64,000 bases of DNA, taken from Sisyra terminalis (Eukaryota > Arthropoda > Insecta > Neuroptera > Sisyridae). The notes beneath the pieces were generated by a model. The model was not told where the DNA came from. It ran no database searches and worked only from the letters and a program-made list of their open reading frames with translations. Position 1 is the first letter of the stretch. Each line of letters starts with the position of its first letter. The stretch covers positions 33,185,701 to 33,249,700 of the forward strand of contig OY292275.1 of the NCBI GenBank assembly GCA_958496175.1. The letters are read 5' to 3'. This document shows, piece by piece, positions 37,571 through 49,539 of the stretch. Position numbers and translations under genes: made by a program.

Positions 37571-38261
37571 CAGAGCTATTAGAATGAAGTATCATAGTTA
37601 CTTTAAAGCATCTAAGATTTTGTAACTTAGTTTCTTTACTTTTTGACAAAAAGTAACTAATTTATTTTATACATAGACATTTTTTAAATGAAGAATATCA
37701 TATAGTTTAAAAAGTATCTTAGATACCGAAAAGTAACTTTAAGACCGATAGTTAAAGTATACAATTTTATTATTTTTTTCTATACGATTCAATTTATATT
37801 TTTTATTAATTATTTTTAATCATTTTGAAGTGGGTTAAAGCCTAATGATGATTAAGTGGTTAAGGTGACCACTCTATAACTGGTAGGTGTTGGTTTCGAA
37901 GCTCGTAACAAACAGATTTTTGATTTTTCTTGATTTACGAACTTTTATAAACCCTAGAATTGCTAAAAAACTTGGTAGTTAAAGCGACTTTAAATAACAT
38001 TAGAAAAAAATTAATAGAGATAAGAAATTCATTATCTGATTAACAAAGAACGTTACGTAATATGTTACAAAACTTAGTACATAGATAATTTACAAAATAA
38101 CTAAAAAATTTTTTTTTAGGAATCTTGTAACTTAAGGTAAGTATTTAAGTTTATTTTTTTCAGAGTATTACTTACTAAAGATTACTTTAAAAAAGTAAGT
38201 TATCTAATGTATTACTTATCTAGTATCTCAATACTTTCTCAAATTATCTTTGACAGCTCTG
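37571..38261. mobile_element. TIR element family B, copy 1, carrying a nested SINE
   Basis: It begins CAGAGCTATTAGAA and ends TTTGACAGCTCTG (reverse complement CAGAGCTGTCAAA). The flanks AGGACAAA and GGGACTAA match at 6 of 8 bases. The body is full of ...AGTATCTTAGATACCGAAAAG-type words shared with copy 2 (58768-59262). Homology is interrupted at 37840-38010 by SINE copy 3. Confidence 0.75.
37840..38010 (+). mobile_element. tRNA-derived SINE, copy 3, nested in family B
   Basis: A-box region GATTAAGTGGTTAAGGTGAC, B box TTGGTTTCGAAGCTCG, then the family body (TTGATTTACGAACTTTTAT, AAAGCGACTTTAAATAAC) and an A-rich tail. It interrupts the family B element, which is continuous at this point in its other copy. 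Confidence 0.75.
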
Positions 38262-38269
38262 GGGACTAA

Positions 38270-41200
38270 AGAGAGTTATCTTAGGTTGAGAAGGACTGGC
38301 CATTGTGAATGTCCTTAAGATAAAACAATTTCTTTTTTGTTAGTAAAAATAGTGCAAATAAGAAAATCCTTTCCTCCCAAGATTTCTTACATAATGGCTC
38401 CTTTTAATTGTTCAGTTCAAAGTAAAATACATTATTTTCCAAAGCTTTGTTTTGCCAATATCAAAATTAATTTTTTTTATATATCCTTAGATATTTTTTT
38501 ATAAATATAATTTGGTTTTTCCAGCTACTTTAGGTTAACCTTTTCTCAATGACTAATTAAATAAAGTTGTGCTTTTTTCTTTCATTTAGTTTATATTATT
38601 AATCTATCAAATATCTACACTAGATACCATCTTGATTTTCCTACTGATAAGTTTGTACTAGTGAAATTTATATTTAATTTTTTCCTACCAAACCAATCTT
38701 TTTCTTCAATAGTGAACGAAAAATTTAGGTAAATACACAAATGGAAATCAATTTACGGGTATGTTTTCAAAACAAAATAAAGTACGAATAGTAAAAGATA
38801 AGGTGTTAGATTAAAAGCACGGAACCAAATATTTATAATATATTTTGTGATTATCTTAAAACAGTTTAAGATTCCATCGTTTGATAATCATTTATTGAAT
38901 AATGTATTTCCAAATTTTGCTTTCAGGGTCAATTGTTTCGAATTGAATTTATCTCACGGAAGTTTCTGAATTTAATTGTATATTTTTTTATGAAAATGGA
39001 AAGAATAAGATATAAAATTATAAAAGCAACGTACTTACTATTTTAGGAAATCGAAAAAAAAAACTAAGGAAAAATCGTTATGATAATACAAACTATCCGT
39101 AAGAAGTTCTATAACATAAAATAAAAATTCATTTTAATTCAAAAATGCATTGTAATTTTAGAAATAAACTGAAAATCTATATTCTGAAATATCAATAGCA
39201 TTATCAAATGAGACTTTGTTGTCTTAATATTTAGAATTTCTTCCGTAGAAATCTACTAATTTCGTGTAAAAATTTTCGAAATGCACAATTTATCAGACAT
39301 AAAAATATCTGAAATAAAAATGAGGATAATGTATTCAGATATTTGGTAATAAAAAAATTGAAAATAAACGCAAATGAGCAGAACTGTAGCGTGTAAATAA
39401 CGAATTCACGATTTGTCGCATGTTTAAAAATCATACCACGCAAATGATTTACGTCACATTGAAAATGTTTTTCTTAAATTCGTATGAATTTTTCAATTTA
39501 TAACATACATAAGTATCAATTTAAGGGATTTACTTATTTCTTTTTTCTTTATCTACAAAGTAAAAATAAAAGTTTCCTTTTCGAATCAATTATACGACAG
39601 TGTATATGAATAGGTTAGCTATTCATTAATTACTAATAAAATCACATGTAAATGTATGTAAAAAAAATTCAAGTAAGTTTGTTTTATCGTGACGTTTACT
39701 ATAACAGGTCAAGCAGGGCATTTGTGTAAATGCTCTTTGAATTTTTACAAATGTAGGTACAACAATTTGCCATATTCAAATAAAACGTGAAGGTTGAACA
39801 TAAAGTTAATGATAATATTGGCAATTATAATAGATTTTAGAACGATAATTATAATTTTACAAAAATGATAAGAAACAAAATATTCCAATGAAAAACATAC
39901 AAATGCAAACCTATATTGACACATGTAAATTAACACTATTGAAATTAATACCTATAATAAGCAAATTCTACATTTTATAACAGTGATTAAAGTTAAATGT
40001 AAGTATGTATGTACTTTTTTTATTCATTATTTTCCTCTTTCTTAATTTTTATATCAAACAATAATTATTTCTGTGTAATTTTCTGACTGTAAGCAATTTT
40101 TAATTTCATTTTAAAATAAGTAATCACAAAAGAAAAAAAATATCAAAACTCCCAAAAAAATTTGAGGGTCATTAAATAATAACTTTAACTGCTATCTATC
40201 TTTTAACAAATTAATTTTTAATGTAATGTTTTGAACTTCTTGATACTTCAGAAATAATTTCGTAAAGTTCGTTTAAGTTATTTGGAGAAATAAAAAGTTA
40301 TAAAAAGTTTTAATAGTTATTAATAAAATAATAAGTTATCATATATTTAAGTAAAAAAATAAGCGCATTTTATTCGATTTCTTCCCTTTGGAATAAGGAG
40401 TAGGTACTCTTTAATCAAAAACTGTAAAACCGATTTTAATTAATTTTGTAGCAATTTGTGATTTTTTTATTATTATGGAGAGGAACTACTTGAAATTGCA
40501 AACATTTGAAATGGAAGTACAGGCGAAATAATGCGAAAATAAAAGTTCTTTTTCGATTTTTTTTTTTTTGATTTACTATTAAGTCATTTAATGATGATTT
40601 AACGATTAAATACATCAAATGCATTAAAGTTTATCAAAATCAAATCAAATCGAAAAAATGAAAAAAAATCATTTTAATTTTGATAACTAACTCCCTATAA
40701 AAAAATTAAATAAACTATTTTTTTTGAATTTTTTTCTTTCCAGCTTCTTTTGTTATTGATCCAATTTTTTGGTAAAAAAAATATTTTTCAATTTTCCTGG
40801 ACAAAGATTTACTAGCTTCTTTCCACTTATTTTTTATGTGCGATAAATTCGATTAAGACTTTTAATCAAACTCTAAACAATAAAGTTTTTATTTTGAATA
40901 TCTGTTAGTTAAAAAATATATTATTTTTAAATTTTGGGGAAATATCTTTTCTTAAATTTTCTGATGATTGAAAAATACTTTGTATACCTTCTCTTAACTA
41001 TCGAGTTGGTTGAAATAAGCTCGAAATTTTGATCCTTCATTAGATCCAAGTTTTCGGAAAATTCCAAAATGATTTTTCCAAATTTTCCGACCTTTATAGT
41101 TTTTACTGATTTTTCTAAGACTATATATTTTTAAATGCATTTTTTTGTTAAAATTGGTTTGTTTTTTAAATTGGTTAATATCAGTTAAAGTTTATTAAGT

Positions 41201-42760
41201 GTGTAATGTATCAAATATTCAGTTTCACAAAATTTATGAGTTTTCCGGAAAATTCAAACTGATTTGTGAAGATAGATTTACATAAACGATCATTGTACCT
41301 ATACATCGCGTTTTGATATTTTTCTCGGCTAAAGGAATGCAATAAAATATCAGTCGATTCAAGCGAAGTATATTCTTATATTATCTGGGAAACGTGAGAC
41401 GCTTCACGAAAATTTTCCAAGAAAATTATTTAAACAAAAGTTATGATTTTTTTTTCGAGAACTCTTAATCAACATTCGTTATGCCGAAATTCCGCTACCT
41501 GTACATACGGTTCTCCATGATTTTCCAAGAGCGAGAAAGTATTAAAAACAGATTTAAATTACTTTTGTAATGTAAAATTTAAGGTCCATTAAATCATAGT
41601 GCAAAAATTATTTGAATCGACGTATTTTAACGGTTAAAATTTACCGATTTTATTTTAAATTTAGTTAACAAATCATCAATCAACCCCTATTTTCAGCCCT
41701 CAGGAGACGATTTAATTTTTTTTAATTTAAATGGGTTCAACCTCAATACATACTCTATTAAATAAAAAAGAAGTAATAAAATGTGAATAATGTTGTTTGG
41801 TAATATGTACATACAAAAAAAAAATGTAAAAAAATATACCTGCAAACTAAGAACCCATTTTTTTTCGTCCGTTTAAACGTAGACAGCCGCTTGAGTTTTG
41901 ATTTTTTAAAAAAAATGATGTCTTTTATTAAAATTGATATAAAAAATACTCCAAAAATTATTTATACTTAAATTATATGCTTCCATGTGAAAATCTAAAT
42001 CTATATAAACTTAAAAAATTGCTCAAATCTTTTTTTTTTTATTGAAAATGCACTTTTTTTGTCTGTAGTCAAGAAAAGATTAGTGACTTAGATTAAAGAA
42101 AAGTATGAATTATTTTCAAGTAGCTATAAATTTTTACAGCAATTCTATAGATTATATATTGAACAATATAAGTTTTATCAATAACTGATTATATCAATTA
42201 AGTATTAAAGATATATATTTTTTCATTAAACGAGTACGTTTATGTTACGAAATTTTTAAAGTTTTTTTTTACTATTAGATATATGAAATTTGTCTCCAAA
42301 GATGCATTTGTAGTTGAGAGTATATTTTTGATTGCAACATTTTTAAATTTTTGAACAAACAAAGTTGACTATTTTTTATTGCATTTATTATCATTGACCA
42401 TTAAATTAATAAATTTCAAACCATATAGATAAGTGAATTAAAAATGTAAAGTTTTGGGTATTTTTGATCAACTAAAATGCTATAAATAAGCTTCAGTTAT
42501 AGTGATAATGCCGCAGAATAGGTAAACAATTAACTTTACTAAAATTAAAACCAATATGAAAAAGAAAAATTATTTCTTTATCAAATAACACCAGTAACTT
42601 TAACCATTTAAGTAATAAAAGTTATAAATATATAATTGCAGTACAGTTAAATTGTGAAAATGTGAATTATTTTATGTATTTGGGTTAGATTGATATAATA
42701 TGTCTGACAATAGTCTGATAATAGAATACATATTATATTTTAATTGTATTCTATATACAT
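38270..42760. other. Longest feature-poor stretch
   Basis: Extremely AT-rich. It has an imperfect hairpin at 38276-38330 (TTATCTTA against TAAGATAA) and A/T homopolymers. 40900-41560 contains degenerate words like GAAAATTCCAAAATGATTTT that look like an old non-coding repeat, but no boundaries were found. Confidence 0.5.
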
Positions 42761-43300
42761 CTTTTCCTTGGTACAAGTTCTAGTTTATAGTCTTAACTAA
42801 AACACGTATTTTTTTTCACTTCTTTTTTATCTATTTTCACTCATGATCCTGTCATAAGTTCTACTGCCAACACAAACACACCTTTTTTCCGGAGGGTCTC
42901 CGAAAATGACATCGCAATGCGGGGCCTTTTAAATAATTTTCTATGAAAATTTCAGAAATTTTTTATCAAATGTGTGTGTTTAAGACAATAAAAAGGGTAA
43001 AAAAAAATATTTAATTTTTATATGCAAATTTTTTTTTGAAAATAGGCCATTTTTTCCCCCGATTAAACTCATGTAACTATTTAAATATGTATTTGTTTTT
43101 TATTTCATTTGTTGAATTTGATCGCGTTTAAATAAGAAAAAATTATGTCGATCATACCAGTATTAAGTTTGCTCACCCCTGATCTATACGGCAGTTTTCA
43201 CACGGATCTACTAGTCAATGTAATATAATTATGGGAAAAAATACGGCCCAAAATATATATATATATATATATATTTTGTAGAACTTGTACCAAGGAAAAG
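42761..43300. mobile_element. Region bounded by a perfect 22-bp inverted repeat
   Basis: The 22 bases at 42761-42782 (CTTTTCCTTGGTACAAGTTC plus TA) are exactly reverse-complemented at 43279-43300. The enclosed 496 bp is AT-rich with a G+C patch near 42870-42930, an (AT)n tract beside the right repeat and a hAT-like end (CAGGGGTGAGCAAAC in reverse complement) at 43181. No target duplication is clear. Confidence 0.5.
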
Positions 43301-43320
43301 AAAAAAAAGTGAAAAATCGA

Positions 43321-43369
43321 TTTTTGGTAAGCCTTTTTACCAAAAAATGCAAATTTCGGTGAAATTTGC
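43321..43369. repeat. Two adjacent perfect hairpins
   Basis: TTTTTGGTAA (43321-43330) pairs with TTACCAAAAA (43337-43346) across a 6-nt loop. Directly after, GCAAATTTC (43349-43357) pairs with GAAATTTGC (43361-43369) across GGT. Confidence 0.6.
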
Positions 43370-44929
43370 TCATAATTTTTTTAAATAGTTTAAACGAAAA
43401 AAAAATACTTCACCTAAGTGCTTGTGAATCATACCTTGAACAGTCTGTGTAAAATTTCGTTAAAATCGGTTTAGTAGTTCTCGAGAAATTTTGACAACCC
43501 ACTTTGAAAACACTGTTTCGAGAAAAACGTAATACCGATATGCACCGATATACTTATGGCACGCTGAGCTTCCCAAAACTGTATCTAAGAAAGATATTGT
43601 AGAAATAATGAGATAGTAAAAAAAATCATTTTATGAAGCCTTGAAACCCATATAGCCCCTTAAAGAGAGAATGAGTAGAAGGAAGTATTAGAAGCACTGT
43701 TTGGGAATCAGAAATATCCGTTGTAGAATAAATGGAAATTTAATTTAAAATTAAAATTTCATTGTCTGTTAAATTTTAGTACAAATTTTCAACTAAAAGA
43801 ACTAAAATTTATTGTTTACCCACCTCTGGTATAGATGTCTTAGCATTAATTTTTCCAGCCAGATAATTTAGCACTAATCGAACTGCTACTAAAGTAATCC
43901 GAAGAAATAAATAAAAAAGTGATACACCAAACAAATTTATAAAGAGGGTATGAAAGTTTAATTTGATCTAAACAAAACAAAAACATGGTTTTGGGATTAA
44001 CACTTTATATAAACCAAAATATGTATAGTACAAAGAGTTACAAATTTAATACGCAATAATATAATTTTAGTTAATATTAAGAATATTAATATATGCTTTA
44101 AGTTCATTATTACATTTAGTAGATGTGAAAGTATTGTTGGTGATTTATTTTACATATTTTACATGATGAGGAACCTAATCACGAACAAAGTCAAGACATC
44201 TTATAATATCTATAATAATACATTGATTTTTATTATATAATAATACATTATATCTTTTAGCAATCTCTTTTGCTGTTGTGCGACAATTTTACTATATTTT
44301 TTGCAATCTGATATCATTATATTCCGATGTTGATTATTTCTAGTGGCGATAAAAAATTAATTAATCGAAGTTGTTACAGTTGAATTTATATTATTAATAT
44401 AATAAGAGAGGTTAAAGTTTTGAACAATCGGTATTGATTGCTTCATTAACAAGAAATTAAAGAAGTATTGAAAAAATACTCTAGTTAAATTTAACTTTAA
44501 AAAATTAACTCCCTCCATCAATAAAACTATAAGAGTTAAGAGTAACTAATTAAGCGGTACCTGCTATACACAAATTTTATTTTCGTATTGCCACTAAAGT
44601 ATATAGGTTGGTATATGTTATGTTCGACATGAATATGTAAGAGGCAGGTCATAAACTACATACGTAACGCATTTTTTGTATTTGTTTCAGTAACCCCCTC
44701 GTACCTGTATGTAATTTTTAAACTGAATCATTAATGAATAAAAAAACCATTCCCGCTCTCCTCTAGTTTGTAAATCCTTAAATAGTACCTACCGCTGCTA
44801 CTCAGAGTGTGCAAAAACATCCATAAAAATCAATTCGTCATTGAGTTGAAGAATAAAACATTTCTTTCATTGGTCTGAGGAGTATTGCGTAAGTTAAATT
44901 ACAAAATTAAATTAAGGAACGAACCAAAG
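43370..44929. other. No gene; AT-rich DNA
   Basis: The sequence at 43440-43510 (AAAATCGGTTTAGTAGTTCT, CGAGAAATTTTGACA) resembles a common non-coding insect repeat type. A related word occurs at 59470-59510. Otherwise nothing. Confidence 0.45.
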
Positions 44930-45645
44930 GTTCGTGAAACTTAAGGTTCATGACCACCCGATGCGTTTTTGGCATTTGAGTTCGCCCAATGAGCAGAAGA
45001 TCGTTTGGTCGAAGATAAACTTTTTAACTGAAAAATTTCCAATTAAACACATTTTCCTCCTTGAGGCTATGTAAATAAGCAAAATAGTCGCATTTGGTGC
45101 TCGGAAAACTTACACATAACTATTGAAGTCAACGTCCCTACAAAGAGTTACTGTTTGGTGTGGTTTTGGCATGGTGGTAACATTAGACCATTTTTCTTTG
45201 AAAATGAGCAAAAAGCCGCTAATACCATAAATGATCACCATTACCGTGCTATGCTCAATTAATTTTTGTATCGAAAAAATGGAGAGAATAACTAAAACGG
45301 CGTTTGATATCAACAGGATGGTGTAACTTGCCACAAAGCTAATAACAATCAATCTACTGAGAATTTGAGCATACTGAATATGTTTTCGAAAAACATATAT
45401 TCTGCCGAAATTTTGCAGTCAATTGACCGCCAAGAAGTTGCGATTTGATCCCATTGTTGGACTACTTGGTGAGGGATACTGTTAAGGATAAGTGTTGTGG
45501 AAACCATCCAGAGACATGAAATATGAAATGGAAGTTGTCATTCATGAGATAAAGGCCTGAACAATCAAAAAATTTTATGAAAAATTGGGTCGAAAGAAAG
45601 GGCTACTGTAAAGTTACGCGTGAAGGTCTTTAGAATAATATCCTG
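44930..45645 (+). pseudogene. Mariner-type (IS630/Tc1 superfamily) transposase relic
   Basis: Frameshifted remains of a DDE transposase. Near 44950 a DHPMR-like start; near 45060-45090 GYVNKQNSRIWC; at 45145-45165 VTVWCGFW; at about 45200-45250 PFFFENEQKA and HHYRAMLN; near 45310 QQDGVTCHKAN, which holds the second catalytic aspartate; near 45420 a DWPPRSCDL-like block followed by DTVKDKC; and near 45575 NFMKNWVERKGYCK. Many stops and single-base indels. TIRs were not identified. Confidence 0.8.
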
Positions 45646-46773
45646 TTTTATTCATTCATCGAAACATACAAATTTTCTGTTAAGGTCACAATTTTGAAAA
45701 ATGACTCATCTAGTATTTGTATCCAAATATAAACCATTAGTTTCGTTGTGTAACTTTGATCCATTTTTTTTTAGAAATTTTTTAGAAATTAACTAAAGAA
45801 GTATTTTTACTTTTTATTTTTTTTCATTATCTCTAAAATAATTTATATCCAAGAAAACATGGGTTTTTCACAAACGTAAACTATTTCCAAAAAGAAAATG
45901 ATAATTTCAATGGAATTAAATTTCTATGAAAATTTCTTTCATTTAAAGCCTAAGACATGAACAATATAGGAAAATTATAAATTCTTAAGAGTATTCAATT
46001 TCAATTACTTAGAATTATAAAAGTCCGTTGTTAAATGGTTAATAAAAACAATCTCGAATCGTTGTAGTAAAAGTCAATTAAGGTGAACCTAGTTGATAAC
46101 AAATGTCGTGATTTTTATTACATTTTTTAAAATCCTTTGTATTATCAATATCATTTACCATAAACTTGTAATAATTTTATAATTATTAAAAATTCCTCAG
46201 AAGATTTAATCACGTTTAGCGATAAGAAATTAATAAGTTCTTATCAATTTTTTTTCAAACTTCTCAATAATATGCTTGGAATATGTTTTATTGCTATATA
46301 TTTCATTAATTACTATTTAATGAATCGATGAATCATTTTATCGTTTAGTAAAAATAAACAATACGATCTTAAAAATAAATACAATTTTCGTATTCATACG
46401 TCACGAGAGTTTGTTTTATTATGCAGTAATGAAGGGGTGGTAGAGAACAAAATAAAATTGTGAAATTTGTTTATTGCACTTTGAATAAAAATGCAAAAAT
46501 ATTTACTAATAAATTTATACATGTGCTAGAAGTGGCAAGTTGAATAAATTATAATAGTAGTTGTATGAAATGTTCAATACTAATTGCAAGTACCTATAAG
46601 AGTATTAGGTAGATATTCATCAGTGGCGTCAAAAGAAAAATTGTTTGAGTAAAAATCTATAACAGCAAAATAAAATTAATTTAATATAAAATATGGTTTA
46701 AAATTACCAAAAAAAAATATTCCGAAATTTTGAGTCTTTAATATAATTGATTTTAAGAGGTCTATTATCGAAA
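45646..46773. other. No gene; AT-rich DNA
   Basis: A lone CAGTGGCGTCAAAAG at 46621 resembles a hAT end without a partner. Confidence 0.5.
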
Positions 46774-47707
46774 ATTTTGATTTTTCAATACAAAGCGCAC
46801 TTTTTTCTTTATTGTAAGTTTTGAACCATCACACTGACAGAATTAAACAATATAGAGTATATTCTTAAAGGAAATTGAATACTCTACAAAAAATGTTATA
46901 TTGTAAATTTGCATGAGACCAACCGATTCATTATAATCGAGTCTGGAACATTGATCTGTTTTTACATTTTGATTTTTACCTTTTTACTTTTGGAACTAAC
47001 GAACGAATTAATATTCAAGACAAAATTTTTAAATATTTTCGAAAGAAATCAAATGCTCTACAAAAAAGGTTTCAAAGTTGAAGTTCAAAAAAAATTCCGG
47101 TTTTATTTTCCTATCAGCCGTTCTTTTTGTTCAATTGTAAAAAAATATTTTTATGGCAAAAAGATTTTCACATTATATATGTACATTTTACCTATATAAT
47201 ATGATTAACGAATGATGTTTATTAAAAAAACGATTTATTGACTTAATATTTGCTAAGAGGAGTGTAAATAGTATTTATGTAAAAAAATTAACTACTAAGC
47301 GTGATTGAAATTCAATAAATAATGATTTTAAATATTCTTTGTGATTTTATCAATAAAATAAATATTATTTTTGGTATAAAACATAGAGTTTTTATATAAA
47401 GAAATGCAGCTTATAGCATAAAAGGTGTCTTTTTATTTTAACTGCAAATTTGACCATCAATAACTTCGACAGAAGTAAACTTATTAAAAATGTTTAGCAA
47501 CCCTTTTAGTAGAGAATTTAATTTTTTTCGTGGGTATATTAAAATTTTGCTCTATATATGAATTCATTTATTGGCTACATAATTCCACAATCAAAAAATC
47601 AAATCGTAACAATAGATCGTTGTTCAAGGTTCGATTATAAGGAAATGACTAAATTCATAGTATGTCATATTTTGTAGAGCATTAAATTTTCGTTAAAAAT
47701 ATACCAA

Positions 47708-47801
<94 letters not shown>

Positions 47802-47876
47802 TTTGTTTCGTTCCTTCAGTGTAATAGTTCAACAGTTTTGAGAACAAAATGCGCTTTGGATTGAAAAATCAAAATT
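46774..47876. mobile_element. Long-TIR element, about 1.1 kb, with (TA)n expansion in one arm
   Basis: The left arm (46774-47010) reads TTTTGATTTTTCAATACAAA, TTTTGAACCATCACACTGA, CTCTACAAAAAATG and TTATAATCGAGTCTGGAAC in order. The right arm (47575-47876) gives TTTTGATTTTTCAATCCAAA, TTGAACTATTACACTGA, CTCTACAAAATATG and TTATAATCGAACCTTGAAC in reverse complement. The arms are about 230 bp apart from the dinucleotide run. The frame at 46909-47199 is not supported as a gene. Confidence 0.7.
47711..47801. repeat. (TA)n microsatellite, about 90 bp
   Basis: A nearly pure TA dinucleotide run with one G interruption, inside the right arm of the 46.77-47.88 kb element. The left arm has only a short AATATAGAGTATATTC at the equivalent place. 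Confidence 0.95.
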
Positions 47877-47895
47877 TGCAAAAATACGAACATAT

Positions 47896-48299
47896 GCAGA
47901 AACGAAGCCTACTCGATTACTACACGAGTACAAATAATAGAAAATATTAAAAACAATTGTTTCCTATTAAATGAATTCAATCATTAATATAAAAATTATT
48001 TGGCACTATTATGATTAATTCAGCATCAAATGTTATCTTATAGACTAAGACCGCTATGCTATTAAGATTGCAAATTGTAATATGCATGGAATGGATGAGA
48101 ATAGAGTGAGAGAGCATCAACGAAAACGTCTCACCGATCAGCAATCTTAGTCTATAAAATAACACTTGATGCCGAATTAATCATAATAGTGCCAAATAAT
48201 TTTTATATTAATGATTGAATTCATTTAATAGGAAACAATCGTTTTTAATATTTTCTATTATTTGTACTCGTATAGTAATCGAGTAGGCTTCGTTTCTGC
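47896..48299. mobile_element. Foldback element, 404 bp with arms of about 155 bp
   Basis: It begins GCAGAAACGAAGCCTACTCG and ends with the exact inverse. The arms stay about 95% identical through GTTTCCTATTAAATGAATTC and ATTATTTGGCACTATTATG. The left arm has an extra CCGCTATGCTATTA before AGATTGC. The loop of about 90 bp is unique. Target duplication is unclear. Confidence 0.85.
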
Positions 48300-48821
48300 T
48301 TATTACATTTACATTTACATTTTTGTGTAAAAAAATCGGTTTTTAATTTTTTTCAATATGGCGTACCGTTTTTTAAAATATAAAAACACATAAGTAAAAG
48401 GAAATTGAATGGGGAATCCAAAAAAAAAAGTAGTTTCGTAATTGTACCAAAATTGTATCATGGTTAAAAATTCAAATTAAAAGAAAAATCACTCTTTTTT
48501 TAAGAATCTTATGAACCGATATGGCTCTTAATTTTTTATCTAGAAACCATTATCAACCTCTACAACATATCCAAAATTCTAATTAATCGATTCACAAGTT
48601 TTTGAGAATTTTTTTATTCTGATTTTCAGCTTTTTTCGATTTTTGAAGAAACGGTAATACATAAGGATCTGAAACTTGCCGAATCAATGTATCTTAATAG
48701 TACCAACATACCCTGAAATTATGAACTAAATATCCTTCTATTTATCGTCTTATGCCCTTTGAGGCAATAATTATTACATTTGTATCCCACTAACATGGGT
48801 GAATTTAAAACTTTATATTAT

Positions 48822-48842
48822 TTGTCCTTGTCCTTGTCCTTG
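48822..48842. repeat. (TTGTCC)n short tandem repeat
   Basis: Three and a half copies of TTGTCC in a row. Confidence 0.8.
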
Positions 48843-48892
48843 CCGCAACACATACCTTTTCTTATTATGTATTTTGATCTGGAAAGTAATTT

Positions 48893-49099
48893 GTGTTTAA
48901 AATTGTATCTTATTTTAGTAATCACAAATCTTACAACTGGTGTGCCAGTTTAGGCACTGCCGAAAGAGGCTACAGCAGTGAAAAAACACTTTTTTTTAGC
49001 TATACCAAAGGAGTACAACTTTTCACGCGCGTACATAAGTACACACTCTGTTTTTTTTCTCCAAAAAACCCTTTTGAGGATAATTTCAATACTATTTGA
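48893..49099 (+). CDS. Doubtful small frame behind a good splice acceptor
   Basis: An open frame of moderate G+C lies immediately after an acceptor-like TGTATCTTATTTTAG ending at 48919. From there it reads about 60 residues (including SLGTAERGYSSEKT) and stops at TGA 49100. It could be the terminal exon of a gene ending just before the promoter region at 49.5 kb, but no polyadenylation signal or homology was recognised. It may equally be chance. Confidence 0.15.
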   Translation: MFKIVSYFSNHKSYNWCASLGTAERGYSSEKTLFFSYTKGVQLFTRVHKYTLCFFSPKNPFEDNFNTI

Positions 49100-49539
49100 T
49101 GACCACTGATGAGAATTGCTTGGCAATTGAAATATGTATTTGTTTGAACTTTAGTTCAAATTTATGTGTATAGTTTACTTTTGTAAATTATATTACATAA
49201 ATTAGGCGGCAGTATTTCTCATATATTGTATAAACAGTATAACTGTTCAAAGTCAGCGAAAAAGTTTAATTTTATTGAATTTTCCAGTATTATTCAGATC
49301 AAAGGTATGAAGGTTTGAAAATAGGGCTAAATTTGTTAAAAATTAAAGTAATCGCTTATTTATAATTTTTGTACAATGAGGTAGTGGTATCCTTTGCCTT
49401 TATGGACAAGCCGCCAATGGTATGAAAAAAAATTCAAGTTTTATGTACCTGTGAATGAGATGTAATAACATATGAAAAATGAACATTGTGCGTATTGTGT
49501 AATCATTTTAGGTGGCGTGATATTATGTGTACGAGTATA

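Noticed and set aside
43165..43181. hAT-like end CAGGGGTGAGCAAAC (reverse complement)
   Set aside because: No matching opposite end or 8-bp duplication located; noted only as part of the 42.76-43.30 kb region.
46621..46640. CAGTGGCGTCAAAAG, a hAT-like end
   Set aside because: No partner end or duplication within 2 kb.
46909..47199. 96-codon frame inside the 1.1-kb TIR element
   Set aside because: Partly lies in the left TIR and is not preserved in the right TIR; no resemblance to a transposase.
47665..47847. Frame with an alternating YI repeat
   Set aside because: Translation of the (TA)n microsatellite.
49380..49435. Exon-like block ending ...AAGCCGCCAATG|GTATGA
   Set aside because: The upstream acceptor lacks a pyrimidine tract and the frame is only 15 codons.
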